Shown here: positions 14,038-25,465 of the stretch, piece by piece
Position numbering within the stretch: position 1 is the first letter of the stretch
Layout of the letters: each line of letters starts with the position of its first letter
Origin: Maratus speciosus
Taxonomy: Eukaryota > Arthropoda > Arachnida > Araneae > Salticidae
DNA: 64,000 nucleotides
Assembly: GCA_963932465.1 (NCBI GenBank)
Contig: OZ010786.1
Span: 598,971,038 to 599,035,037, forward strand
Direction: 5' to 3'
Made by a program: the position numbers and the translations under genes
The notes under the pieces: generated by a model
The model's database searches: none
Seen by the model: the letters and a program-made list of their open reading frames with translations, nothing else
What the model was told of the DNA's origin: nothing

Positions 14038-15753
14038 TAAGAATGTACCGAATAGTGATTTTGACCGAATACCGAATATTCGGCCTACAGGCGAACCGGA
14101 TATCGAATATTCAGCTAGCCGAGTAGTAACTATTCGGCCAAATACCAAATATTCGGCTGGTCGAATATTTAAAAATTTTATTAATTAAAAAAGTTTCATA
14201 TTTCATGGCTTCTTATGGTGAATTAAACCACCAAGGGAATATATTTTTTTAAATTCTAAAACAAACAACTCAGCAAAAATAGCTTTTCTACCGAATATTC
14301 GGCCTACAAGCGAACCGTATACTGAATATTCGGCTAGCCGAATTAACTGTTAGACCGAATACCGAATATTCGGCCAGCCGAGTAGTAACTATTCGGCCAA
14401 ATACCAAGTACTCGGCTTGTCGAATACTTTTATATTTCAAAGATTAAAGGCATTAAAATGTTAAATTTTAAAATAATTTTACACAATATTTAATGCAGAA
14501 ATTTACATATTGATAAACAAGAACTTTTTACAAGTAAACTTTATACATGAAAAAAAAATCTACTTTGTGTTATTTAAGAAGAGAATTTTAAAATTTTATT
14601 AATTAAAAAAGTTTGATATTTCATAGCTTCTTCTGGTGAATTAAACCAAGTGAATATATATATATTTAAATTCTAAAACAAACAACTCAGCAAAAATAAC
14701 TTTTCTACTGTCTTTGATTTAGCAAGGAAGTGTTTAAATGCATCTTAGATCAGTGTTTCGAATGGGCGATTATTTTCAGAGATTGTAAACATACACATTG
14801 TTCCTAAAAAATTGTAAAAAACAGAGATAATATGGTCAAGACAAAAAAAATTTTAAACAAAAAACAACACCTCACTCCATTTATTTCATTAAAATTACAA
14901 TATATTCAGTCAAAAATTCTGGGTGTGCAACTACAAGCCGAAACTGAATTTTCGTTCACAACTTTATCAGTAAATGAAGATATTTTAGCAAGATTTGTTT
15001 CATATTAATTTAGTTTGTATTAAATGTGATGATATCATTGAAAATGATTGAATTTTGACCAGTGACACAGTATAAATACTATAAATTGCATTCTGAATAA
15101 AGGAATGTCTACCTCATAGTTGTTTAAATATGAAAAGGGGCAATTTCCAGCACTTCTCATCATAATATTATATTTCGCAGAAATAAAAGCAAGTTTGTTA
15201 AAAATATAGCTATGATATCTTCGTTAGGGTTAACAAATGAAAATCCAAGTTTGACCTCGTATGAGATGAGATACACTTTATTTATAACTGAATAAGTGGA
15301 TTGCGATTGTGGTTTTCTGAGCAAAAATTGTCTTTCTTGATGTGTATTATCAACCCTGAAAGTTTTCTGTTTCGATTAGAAGCGCACTTTTGTGTGAAAA
15401 GCAAGAAACCGATTATTTACTAGAAAAGGTTCAGGAACTTGCATTTTTACATTGTTAATTCTTATGAAAATCTCCATTATGGTTAATTTTCTTAAGTAAT
15501 ACTTTACAAAACGCAAATAATGTAAAAACATTCTCTTTTACTTAAATATGATTCTGTTTCTAATTTTTATGAACATCTTTTTAAGTTGACAGCTAAAAGT
15601 AGAAATTGTGTAAGATTTTTAAAAATGTTTTAAAAGTTTTTTTTAAGTATTCGGTTTGGCCGAATATCTTGATATTCGGCCTAACGGAATATTCGGTAAC
15701 ATGGCCGAAAAGGCCGAATACAGAATAGATACCAAATATTCGGTACATCCCTA
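14038..15753. mobile_element. 1716-bp hAT-like element with CCGAATATTCGG subterminal repeats
   Basis: The ends read TAAGAATGTACCGAATA and, inverted, TAGGGATGTACCGAATA. Flanks TCAGCTAC and TTAGTTAC are a decayed 8-bp TSD. Clusters of ATTCGGCC / GGCCGAATA occur at 14046-14170, 14290-14425 and 15648-15745. An internal block of about 115 bases (14165-14285) is repeated at 14586-14705. No transposase. Confidence 0.75.
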
Positions 15754-15879
15754 TTAGTTACTATATATAATGGTATATTGTATCTTCGAAAAACTAAAAG
15801 TTTCTTGAAAAACTCGGGAAAAAAATCCTTAAGGGTGTTCTCAAGTGAGAAGAGCTACTTTCTGAGACATTTCTGAATT

Positions 15880-16230
15880 CATTTTTGTTCGGAAATTGGC
15901 AGGTGTTATTATTCAGAAACTATGTAGTCGAAAGACGTTTTCCATTTTTTGGTAAACGCAAAAGATTTTTCAGAAAATTTTATCAAAGTTGGCGTTTTGA
16001 ACCTAATTTCAGACACGGCAGCTCGAGAAAGGCAAAAAACTTGTCGTCATGTGACAACATTTGCTTATAACGTGATAAGTAATTTTATAAAAAAAAAAAA
16101 TTAAAACTAGTTTCCATTGTATTCCGCTTCAACAGTCAAGCCTGCCAATATGCTTAAAATGAGACAGAAAATGTGTCAGAAAATTTTGCGTTGTTCAGTA
16201 GGAAGCTCGAGAACCGCTTTAAAGAAAACT
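15880..16230 (+). repeat. Diverged copy of the 17.2-18.5 kb inverted-repeat unit
   Basis: Shares AAAGTTGGCGTTTTGAAC, AGGCAAAAAACTTGTCGTCATG and ATGTGTCAGAAAATTTTGCG in order with the unit at 17225-17700. Confidence 0.6.
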
Positions 16231-16399
16231 AATATAAGATAGAGAACTATAAAATATTGGATTTTTTCCTTTGTAACTTAATATAAACCGACGATATGTT
16301 TTAAGATTTGGATCTGTTTTTGTCACGTAGTAGTGGAGGGTATACGGAGATATACGCCGTATACCCTCTCTCTGGATTTTTTTAAGAAGCTCCGCATAC

Positions 16400-17110
16400 C
16401 CTCTGCTTCTCAAATAAAGTATTGGCGTATACTGTATCCATGAATGTTCATGACTTTAGCCTTTGTTTTTTTACGACTGCAACACTGGTTCTTGTCATTC
16501 AGTTCAAAAATAAATTTTTTATTTATGTTTTTGAACTTGTTTTAAAATCATCAGTTGTACTGATATATAAAGCAAGTGCATTGATGATAAAACATTAATC
16601 TTTCTTCTAATTGGCGTATTGAGACATACATTTACATCCTGCTGCAAAAACTGAAAGCCATTTTTTTCTTTGTTTTCTGAAATGAAGGGATCTCAAAGTT
16701 AATTTAAATTGATTTAAAAAAATCCTTTGACTTCAATCAGGCTAATTCATGTAACAGAATCAACGCTACAGCTCACAAAAAAATGCAAGCAAAGTAATTT
16801 TGCAGAACACAAAGTAATTTTCCACACTGTCTACTCCCTCTCTCCTTCCCCTTCTCCATCGAAAAAAAATCTTTTTGTGTTCAAGACTCTTTTTTTTATT
16901 ATTGCAAATTAAAATAATATTTATTTTTTTTTATACTTATGCTCAATTTCTCAACATGATATTTGACTATTTCAATTCTGATAACTTTCTATATTACGAG
17001 TTCCAGCTTAAAAATTCAACAGAAAAAATATTCTACAAATAAAGTGCATGTTTGATTAGCCACATTTTGTGGTTTTTAAAAACTATTTAAAGCTGATCTG
17101 AAATCGTAAC
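16400..17110. other. Unassigned AT-rich sequence
   Basis: No feature recognised. Confidence 0.5.
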
Positions 17111-17224
17111 TTGTATCTTTTTTTACACTTTCGTGAAGAAATTTTCATTTTTAAATGCACGAAATTTGCAGATATTCTTTCTTATTCGTAAACGAATAGC
17201 GTTTCTCTTTTTTCCTATAAAGGT

Positions 17225-18465
17225 AACTGGTCTTTCAGAAAATGGTGCCAAAGTTGACGTTTGGAACAGATTTTTTTTAAACATGACAATAGGCAAAAGA
17301 TCATTATGAAATAGCGATTGATTATAACTTAATATGTAATACATTTATTAGAAAATTTAAAAGTGGTATTTGATTTCAAAGCACTTCATACCTCATGCGG
17401 TCATGCCTGCTGATTACATACTTCTGGATAAAAAAAATGTCTACTTAAATGTGTCAGAAAATTTAACATTCTTGAGAGAAGTAAAACTATTTTTTAAGAA
17501 CAAGTGTTTTTTTTTTCATAAACGTGGCTTTTAATACGAAGTTAGAAAACTGTTTAGTTATTTCAAATCTGAATCCGTGTATGGTGTATTTGATAATTTT
17601 GATCATATGTGAAAGAAAAATGCACAATATAAGAATAGGAGGGTTTGGATTTTTTTCTTTTATTTCTTTCTCTTTTTTCTATAAATCCAAGTAAAAACGT
17701 TCTGTAAAAAAGTTCCAAGTAAAAAAATTCTTCTGTCCGGCTTTATGCAACATTGTCTACTAAATGTTTTCGTCGTTCTCTGTAGTTTGTTTTGGTCCTT
17801 TGATCTGCTTTGGTGCTTTGGGGGACAGACAGTTGAAATTTTCTCATTGAAGTAATCTGCAACAATTATCCTTATTCTAATTACCAGAGAAAATAAAAAC
17901 TGCTAATCAACCAATTCTCTCATATATTTTTATTTAATTTTTATTAATTTTCTTATTTTATCTTACGTTTTTACTTGGATAAATATTTATGGAAAAAGAG
18001 AAATAAATAAAAGAAAAGAAAAAATAAAATCCAAATCCTCCTATTCTTATATTGTGCATTTTTCTGTCACATATCATCAAAATTATCAAATATACCATAC
18101 ACGGATTAAGATTTGAAATAACTAAATAATTTTCTAATTTCGAATTAAATGCCAGGTTTATGAAAAAAAACAACAACAACAACAACAACAAAAAAAAAAA
18201 CACTTGTTCTTAAAAAATATTTTTACTCCTCTTAGGAATGGTAAATTTTCTGACACATTTAAGTAGACATTTTTTTAATCCAGAAGCATGAAATCAGCAG
18301 GCATAAGGAATGAAGTGCTTTGAAATCCAATAGACTTTATTAATTTTCTGATAAATGTATTACATATAAAATTATAATCAATTGCTACCTCATAATGATC
18401 TTTTGCCACGCTTAAAAAAATCTGTTACAAACTTCAGCTTTGGCACCATTTTGGCAAAACATAAA
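17225..18465. repeat. Large inverted repeat, arms about 480 bp
   Basis: The left arm 17225-17700 (ATGGTGCCAAAGTTGACGTT, GCAAAAGATCATTATGAAAT, GCACAATATAAGAATAGGAG) is reversed at 17965-18465 around a spacer of about 265 bases. The right arm has gained an (AAC)n run at 18168-18190. ORFs in the arms are not genes. Confidence 0.82.
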
Positions 18466-18996
18466 TAAGGCCTGACTAGACCTAATTAATGTTTTCTGTA
18501 CCGAGCCGGGACTGGTTTCATTCTTCCAATTCTTCAAGGGCCAAAATTTTCAGTTCTGGCTTTCACCCAACCCCTATGAAAATCATTGTCTCAGCGTGGC
18601 CTGGTAGCAAAATAAAGCTAAATTAAAATATAGCAACACGTGTGAAAAAGAACCTGCCTATGCTTAATCCTGTTTTAAACTGAAAAATGTGCTGATCCAT
18701 GCAAAATTAATATAATAATATGTGAGAAAAGGATATATAATATATTTACACCTATTAAGAAGGGAACTTGTCTATAATGCTTTTTTTTTTACTTTACAGC
18801 GCGATTCCGTCTTAGAAGATTTCACCGTATAGCATTTTTTAGATTTTTAAGTCTCCAATACATGGAATATGGATTAACAAAAATAATGATAATCGAAACA
18901 TTTGCATATAACAAATAGAGATTTATTATTTTAACACAATCAAGCTGATTGGTAAAGTTATCATACGAACTGAATATTTCCAACTGAGCGAAAAAA

Positions 18997-19059
18997 TGCC
19001 CAGGCTGGGAATCGAACCCAGATCCTTGGCCAATGCTTTTCCGTTTAAGCTAACTGGGC
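18997..19059 (-). pseudogene. tRNA-Thr-like pseudogene, anticodon deleted
   Basis: Same sequence as the intact copies but 9 bases shorter. The anticodon loop region (the minus-strand equivalent of TTACAAGGC) is missing. Confidence 0.85.
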
Positions 19060-19262
19060 CGACAACCAGCCAGCATATTTCGCTCAGAAAACCTTATTGG
19101 TAATAACATCTGGTCTGTCATGTAGACAGCTCAACAGAATAAACCTCAGGTAAAGGAGCCCCATATAAACGATGGATACGTATATGAACTATTATTTTAA
19201 CACAATCAAGCTGATTGGTAAAGTTATCATACGAACTGAATATTTCCAACTGAGCGAAAAAA

Positions 19263-19334
19263 TGCCCAGGCTGGGAATCGAACCCAGATCCTTGGCTTAC
19301 AAGGCCAATGCTTTTCCGTTTAAGCTAACTGGGC
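19263..19334 (-). tRNA. tRNA-Thr(TGT)-like gene, minus strand
   Basis: Identical to the plus-strand copies: anticodon loop CTTGTAA, box B GGTTCGATTCC. Confidence 0.65.
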
Positions 19335-19545
19335 CGACAACCAGCCAGCATTTCGCTCAGTTGGAAATATTCAGTTCGTATGGTAACTTTACCAATCAGC
19401 TTGATTGTGTTAATAGTTCATATACGTATCCATCGTTTATATGGAGTTCCTTTACCTGAGGTTTATTCTGTTGAGCTGTCTACATGACAGACCAGATGTT
19501 ATTACCAATAAGGTTTTCTGAGCGAAATATGCTGGCTGGTTGTCG

Positions 19546-19617
19546 GCCCAGTTAGCTTAAACGGAAAAGCATTGGCCTTGTAAGCCAAGGATCTGGGTTC
19601 GATTCCCAGCCTGGGCA
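19546..19617 (+). tRNA. tRNA-Thr(TGT)-like gene, array copy 1
   Basis: A 72-base cloverleaf can be drawn: acceptor GCCCAGT/CCTGGGC (six pairs and one T-C mismatch at 7-66), D arm with box A TAGCTTAAACGG, anticodon stem TTGGC/GCCAA with loop CTTGTAA (anticodon TGT, Thr), T arm CTGGG-TTCGATT-CCCAG, discriminator A. A TTTTTT pol III terminator follows immediately. This is either a real tRNA gene or the head of a tRNA-derived SINE. The repeated 200-base companion sequence and the TSD favour a mobile origin. Confidence 0.7.
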
Positions 19618-19820
19618 TTTTTTCGCTCAGTTGGAAATATTCAGTTCGTATGATAACTTTACCAATCAGCTTGATTGTGTTAAAATAATAGTTCATATAC
19701 GTATCCATCGTTTATATGGAGTTCCTTTACCTGAGGTTTATTCTGTTGAGCTGTCTACATGACAGACCAGATGTTATTACCAATAAGGTTTTCTGAGCGA
19801 AATATGCTGGCTGGTTGTCG

Positions 19821-19892
19821 GCCCAGTTAGCTTAAACGGAAAAGCATTGGCCTTGTAAGCCAAGGATCTGGGTTCGATTCCCAGCCTGGGCA
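19821..19892 (+). tRNA. tRNA-Thr(TGT)-like gene, array copy 2
   Basis: Identical 72 bases, exactly 275 bases after copy 1, T6 terminator follows. Confidence 0.7.
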
Positions 19893-20095
19893 TTTTTTCG
19901 CTCAGTTGGAAATATTCAGTTCGTATGATAACTTTACCAATCAGCTTGATTGTGTTAAAATAATAGTTCATATACGTATCCATCGTTTATATGGAGTTCC
20001 TTTACCTGAGGTTTATTCTGTTGAGCTGTCTACATGACAGACCAGATGTTATTACCAATAAGGTTTTCTGAGCGAAATATGCTGGCTGGTTGTCG

Positions 20096-20167
20096 GCCCA
20101 GTTAGCTTAAACGGAAAAGCATTGGCCTTGTAAGCCAAGGATCTGGGTTCGATTCCCAGCCTGGGCA
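20096..20167 (+). tRNA. tRNA-Thr(TGT)-like gene, array copy 3
   Basis: Identical 72 bases, 275-base spacing. The flank reads TTCGCGCAG here instead of TTCGCTCAG, a variant shared with copy 4. Confidence 0.7.
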
Positions 20168-20370
20168 TTTTTTCGCGCAGTTGGAAATATTCAGTTCGTA
20201 TGATAACTTTACCAATCAGCTTGATTGTGTTAAAATAATAGTTCATATACGTATCCATCGTTTATATGGAGTTCCTTTACCTGAGGTTTATTCTGTTGAG
20301 CTGTCTACATGACAGACCAGATGTTATTACCAATAAGGTTTTCTGAGCGAAATATGCTGGCTGGTTGTCG

Positions 20371-20442
20371 GCCCAGTTAGCTTAAACGGAAAAGCATTGG
20401 CCTTGTAAGCCAAGGATCTGGGTTCGATTCCCAGCCTGGGCA
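20371..20442 (+). tRNA. tRNA-Thr(TGT)-like gene, array copy 4
   Basis: Identical 72 bases, with the same GCGC flank variant as copy 3. Confidence 0.7.
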
Positions 20443-20645
20443 TTTTTTCGCGCAGTTGGAAATATTCAGTTCGTATGATAACTTTACCAATCAGCTTGAT
20501 TGTGTTAAAATAATAGTTCATATACGTATCCATCGTTTATATGGAGTTCCTTTACCTGAGGTTTATTCTGTTGAGCTGTCTACATGACAGACCAGATGTT
20601 ATTACCAATAAGGTTTTCTGAGCGAAATATGCTGGCTGGTTGTCG

Positions 20646-20967
20646 GCCCAGTTAGCTTAAACGGGTTGGGTTGATTTTTGACGGCCAATTATCTACACGA
20701 GGGATATAGGCCCGGGGGGAGTGCCCTCCGTGGGGGTCTTTCTAAGGGAACCTAATCCGTATTGACGCATGGAAGATCCACGGCTCGAAGAAAACCACGA
20801 AAACTCCGAACGATTAGGCCGACGGGCGTGATTGGGATCGAACCCAGCACCTCCCGTCTACCAGTTTCGAGAGCAGAACCTCTCGGCCACTGGTGGGGCC
20901 ATTAGCTTAAACGGAAAAGCATTGGCCTTGTAAGCCAAGGATCTGGGTTCGATTCCCAGCCTGGGCA
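20646..20967 (+). pseudogene. tRNA-Thr-like copy 5, split by a SINE
   Basis: The 5' part 20646-20664 and the rest 20902-20967 are separated by the SINE at 20665-20901. TTAGCTTAAACGG is duplicated at the break. Confidence 0.9.
20665..20901 (-). mobile_element. Full-length SINE with Ser/Leu-tRNA-like head
   Basis: A 13-bp TSD TTAGCTTAAACGG (20652-20664, 20902-20914) flanks it. On the minus strand it starts with a tRNA-like head: box A TGGCCGAGAGG, box B GGTTCGATCCC. The body GGAGTTTTCGTGGTTTTCTT...CTTAGAAAGACCCCC is shared with 11942-12099, with a short AACC-type tail. The target is the D-arm (box A) of a tRNA-Thr-like gene. Confidence 0.9.
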
Positions 20968-21169
20968 TTTTTTCGCTCAGTTGGAAATATTCAGTTCGTA
21001 AAATAGAGATTTATTTAAAAAATAAATAAATATCGCAGCCTACGGTATTTCTATAAAAATAAAGATTTAAAAAAAAAAAAAAAAAAGCTAAGATTAAGTA
21101 TTTTTGATCAAGATTCCTCGTACAGACAAATTTTTAACCAAATCGACGTAAAAATCAATGTTTTGTAAA

Positions 21170-21390
21170 AATTCACTCGGGCCGTGCCAGGCTCGGGTCG
21201 AGATTTTCATTTTTTTTCGGGCCAGAATGGTCTCAGGCTGAACTTTTAGCTGCTATAACGCCGGGCCAGGCCAATAATTTTTTTGACAGGTCTGGCCGAG
21301 TTCAGGCCTACCTTTTATAATGGGCCGGGTTGATTTTTTTTTCTATGGGTCGGCCTGGCCCGGGCCTAAAAATTTCTACCCGTACAGACT
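21170..21390. repeat. GGGCC-rich degenerate terminal repeat
   Basis: Many GGGCCxGGC and CGGGCC motifs, for example CGGGCCGTGCCAGGCTCGGG and GGCCTGGCCCGGGCC, contrast with the AT-rich surroundings. This resembles subterminal regions of GGGCC-type hAT elements. A weaker GAGCCGGGACTGG stretch near 18500 may be its partner. Boundaries not resolved. Confidence 0.4.
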
Positions 21391-21801
21391 TCTAACTTAA
21401 AATTTAAAAAGTATTGCAAATTTCAAACTTTGAGTTATAAATAAAAGAAAAAAATAATTATTTTTAAAATATTTTCTATTGAACTTACTTTTATTGTAAT
21501 AATAAATAATCAATCTAAATCTGTCTTTTTACACCTCAGCCCAAATTACTCCTTTTACCTTTGCCCCCTCCCCCCCTCACTGAAGTATCGAGCACGAAAA
21601 GCTTAAACCTTAAGTGATGAGGTGATTTATATATATATATATAACGTGGTGAGGTGGTGTGTATACAACCCCAAAATTTGATTTCTTGTCTTGTGCACTC
21701 AACAAAATTTACGAATTAAAGTAAGAAAATCTCCTGTGAATTTTGCATTATTTACTTGAATAAAAACAACTGAAAAAGTACTGTAAGTGTACATACATAT
21801 A

Positions 21802-23403
21802 GGGGAGATGGGGGCACATGTGAACAGTTCGCATAAATATAGGTTTTTCTCATGACTGGACTAATTTCTATAAACAAAACCTACTCAATATAGTAAATAG
21901 AACTTTCTTTTATGCATGGTAATTTTTTTAAAAATCACTTGTATAGTTCTTCTTACATTTTTTAATAGTTTTATAAATTCAAAAAATTGTTCACATGTGC
22001 CCCATCAGCGGGGTAGTTGTGAATACACGTGGGGCACATGTGAACTTAAGGAAAAATATCCTTTGACATGCTTTTTATTCTGTTATTCATTTGTCATCGT
22101 AATGATTAGTTAATTACCTGTGAAATTCGCCATAAAAAAGTATATATATATATATATTTCTCTAGTTTCTGGGTGATATGTTTAAGCAAAAGATTATAAA
22201 ATAATAAGTAGATTTTGGGGGTGGAGGCTTAGATGATTCATTAAGTCATGCTGAAATAAAATAAAAAAATAAAGAAGCAATTTTAAAAAAGAAATTAAAA
22301 CTTAAATTTTGCTTAGGGGTTTTTGTTTGGGGAAATTTTGGGTTTACATACTATTTATCTCAAATCTGCCGAAATACGAAAGATTCCCACTGCTTTATTT
22401 GCCTTATTTACTTGTAAATTATAGATAAAGAAGGGGTTTTTAATGATTTAAAAAAAATCTCGACTATAAACCCCCCCCTCCCCTAACTTCTTTTCCTTTT
22501 GAAAGAGGGAGGGGTTACAATAGGGATTTTACGGTAGTTATCAGTTTAAAAATTTTACTTTCTTAAAATATTACTCATATGTATCTCCATTCAAAGCGTC
22601 ATATACATAACTGTTTTAGATATGGAAGTAAGCCATCATTGCAAGTTTAGGACAAATGTAATACAAAAATTTACAAAGTTGTTCAGGGTAATACTTTTGT
22701 ATTAACAATGCATAAAAAATATTGCTGTAAACTGTTTAGTAAAATAATATATAACACGTATTGGATTTTAGAAAACATTGAATATATTTAAAGTACAATT
22801 GAATGTAAACGAGCTTGTTGCTCTTTATGTATTTGCTGAAAGATGTGTTTGATGAAGTTTCAATACAAAATCACCTTTGTGTGAGGAAAATATCTTCTAT
22901 TTCAGGAAAATTATAGGTAATGGAACTAACATTATTTATCATTAAGTTAACTGAAAGGAACAGAATCACAGAATGATTATTGGGGCACTTAAGTACTGTT
23001 CATATCTGCCCCAACTTGTCTGTTCACAAGTGCCCCACATTGCTGCTTCTGTTAAATTGATAAATTATTAACATTTCTCAAATTTAGAAAAAAAAGAACT
23101 GTATTAAAAATATTTATTAGTATTCATAGTGCATGTTAAAACACTCAAATTTAAATAAATTAATAAATAAATAAAGTTAAACGCTTATGAACTCGGAACA
23201 AAGATTTTACTTTTGAGATCTAAAAACAGTGTTTTGGCTACAGAGGACAAATAAGTGGTCAAAAAGCTTCGAAAATTTTTTACCGTATGTCTACAGGTGT
23301 TGTCATCTTTAGTAATTTTTTTCAAATAAAAAAACTTACAATAACCATTGAAAAATTGCGATGTTCACATCTGCCCCCTGTTCACATGTGCCCCCATCTC
23401 CCC
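21802..23403. mobile_element. 1602-bp TA-flanked element with GGGGCACATGTGAAC repeats
   Basis: Both ends read GGGGAGATGGGGGCACATGT inward, with TA at 21800-21801 and 23404-23405. The motif GGGGCACATGTGAAC or its complement recurs at about 21811, 21988, 22031, 22980-23035 (diverged) and 23360-23395. The terminus (GGGGAGA) relates it to 9091-9956. No transposase. Confidence 0.82.
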
Positions 23404-23784
23404 TACATATAAATACACGTATCTAAATACCACAAAAAAAATTTCTTCATAAATGAAATTTCTCTGGGGTGGAAAACACCTCAACTGATCAGTTAAGGGT
23501 TAAAGTCCTTAAAATTACTTTTTTCCTCTGCTTTATTTGTAATTGTGCAATACGATAAATAAATCAGCAGTTATCTATTTCACTCCCTCCATTCATAATT
23601 TCTACTACCGTCGCTCCCCCAGTTTGTAAAATTTTAAATGGTTGAAATTATTTAGTTTTTTGTTAAAATTTTTTGGTCTGTTTATTTATATATTACTGAA
23701 ATAATAAATAAATGTATAAACCCCCCCCCCCACGCCCAAAAGAAAACAATGTGAAAAAATACAAAATACAAATAAATACAAATA

Positions 23785-25465
23785 GAGTATAGGACCCATT
23801 ATCCGTAATTCCAAAATCCGGAAGGACCCGAAATCCGAAAAAAAAATAATTATTTGAAAATTTTCTAAATTTGTAAATTTGTACTAAAATTTTGAAATTT
23901 TTTGAAAATTTTACCGATTCCTAATTTTTTTTCAATCCATTGTGTTTCGACGTGTAACCACTAAAATGTGTTATTTCAGCCGCCAGATAACACGAAGCCG
24001 CCCTCCCCTCCCCCCGACATTGGGAAAAAATCATTTTTTCTCTCCAATTTTAGTATAAAATTAATTTATATTAAGATTCGTTAAAAAAAAAAAATCGTCA
24101 GATATTTCACCGGGGGTGATTGATTCTGTTCTGAATTTTCCGAAAATTAAAAAAAAAAAAAAAAATGGATAAAAAATATCGCGATTTTCGACAAATGGGC
24201 ACCCAAAAAAAATCAATTACGTCAATCGTTCGCAGAAAAAAATCGCCAATTTCTCCAAAGAATTGCAGAAAAAACGCGAAATTTGTCAAGGAATCGCGAA
24301 AAAAACGCAAATTCCGTCATAGAATCGCAAAACACCCGCAAATTTCATCACAGGATTCTGAAAAAATGCAAATTTCGTCAAAGAGTCGCGGAAAAAATGC
24401 GAATTTCGACAAAGGATCGCGAAAAAAGCGATAATTTCGTCAAAGGATCGTAAAAAACGCTAATTTCGTCAAAAAATTGCAGAGAAACGTGAATTTCGTC
24501 AAAGACTCACAGAAAAAACGCGAATTTCATAAAAGAATGCGAACTTCTTTCAAAGAATCGCGAATATCGTCAAAGGATCGCGAAAAAACACAAATTTTGT
24601 CAAAGAATCGCGAATAAAACAAGAATTTCGTCAAATGATCGCGAAAAAAACGCTAACTTCGTCAAATGATCGTAGAAAAAATACTCAAATTTTGTCAAAG
24701 AATCGCGGAAAGAACGCGAATTTTGTCAAAGGATCCTGAAAAAAAACGCAAATTTTGTCAAAGAATCGCGGAAAAATCGCTAATTTTGTCAAATGATCGC
24801 GAAAAAAGCTAATTTCGTCAAATGATCGTAGAAATAATATGCAAATTTTGTCAAAGAAACGCGGAAGAAACGCTAATTTCGTCACATGATCGCGAAAAAA
24901 CGGTAAATTCGTCAAATCATCGTAGAAAAAATATGCGAATTTTGTCAAAGAATTGCGGAAAAACGCTAATTTCGTCAAATGATCATAAAAAAATACGCAA
25001 ATTTTGTCAAGGAATCACGGAAAAAACGCGAATTTCGTCACATGATCGCGAAAAAACGCTAATTTCATCAAATGATCGTAAAAAAAATCTGAAATTTTGT
25101 CAAAGAATCGCGGGAAAAAAACGCTAATTTCGTCAAATGATCGTGAAAAAATCTGAAATTTTGTCAAAGAATCGCGGGAAAAAAACGCTAATTTCGTCAA
25201 ATGATCGCGAAAAAACGCTAATTTCGTAAAAGGATCGTAGAAAAAATACGCAAATTTTGTCAAAGAATCGCGAAAAAACTCAAATTTTGCAAATGATCGC
25301 GAAAAAAAACACACAAATTTCGTCAAAGGATCATGAAAAAATAACGCAAATTTCGTCAGAGGGTCGCGAAAAAAACGTGAAATTTGAGAGGACCCGAAAT
25401 CTGGAAAATTCCAAATTACAGAAAGCCTTCGGTTCCGAGGATTCTGGATAATAGGTCCTGTACTG
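23785..25465. mobile_element. pogo-like TA-flanked element containing a minisatellite
   Basis: The ends read GAGTATAGGACCCATTATCC and, inverted, CAGTACAGGACCTATTATCC, flanked by TA (23783-23784 and 25466-25467). A 'TTATCCG' type terminus is typical of pogo-related elements (family knowledge, tentative). Most of the interior is the minisatellite at 24165-25380. Confidence 0.72.
24165..25380 (+). repeat. Degenerate 33-37 bp minisatellite
   Basis: More than 30 units of the form TTTCGTCAAAGGATCGCG followed by an A run and ACGCAAA. Open reading frames across it on both strands, Lys/Arg-rich on one strand and Phe-rich on the other, are artefacts of the repeat. Confidence 0.88.

Larger units (their letters stand above)
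18928..21000. repeat. Tandem and inverted array of 275-bp tRNA-Thr-like units with 15-bp TSD
   Basis: Two units on the minus strand (18928-19355) meet five plus-strand units of 275 bp at an inversion junction near 19355. The whole array is flanked by AAATAGAGATTTATT (18913-18927 and 21001-21015). Each unit is a tRNA-like gene plus about 200 bases (TTGGAAATATTCAGTTCGTA, then CATGACAGACCAGATGTTAT). Plus units are nearly identical, so expansion is recent. The last is split by a SINE. Confidence 0.92.

Noticed and set aside
19546..20442. CRISPR-like regular spacing in the 275-bp array
   Set aside because: The spacers are identical too, the unit is far too long, and the context is eukaryotic; it is a tandem repeat.
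19172..20533. Repeated small proteins containing PRLGIEPRSLAYKANAFPF
   Set aside because: They are translations of the antisense strand of the tRNA-Thr-like units; the identical copies follow the 275-bp array, not a protein family.
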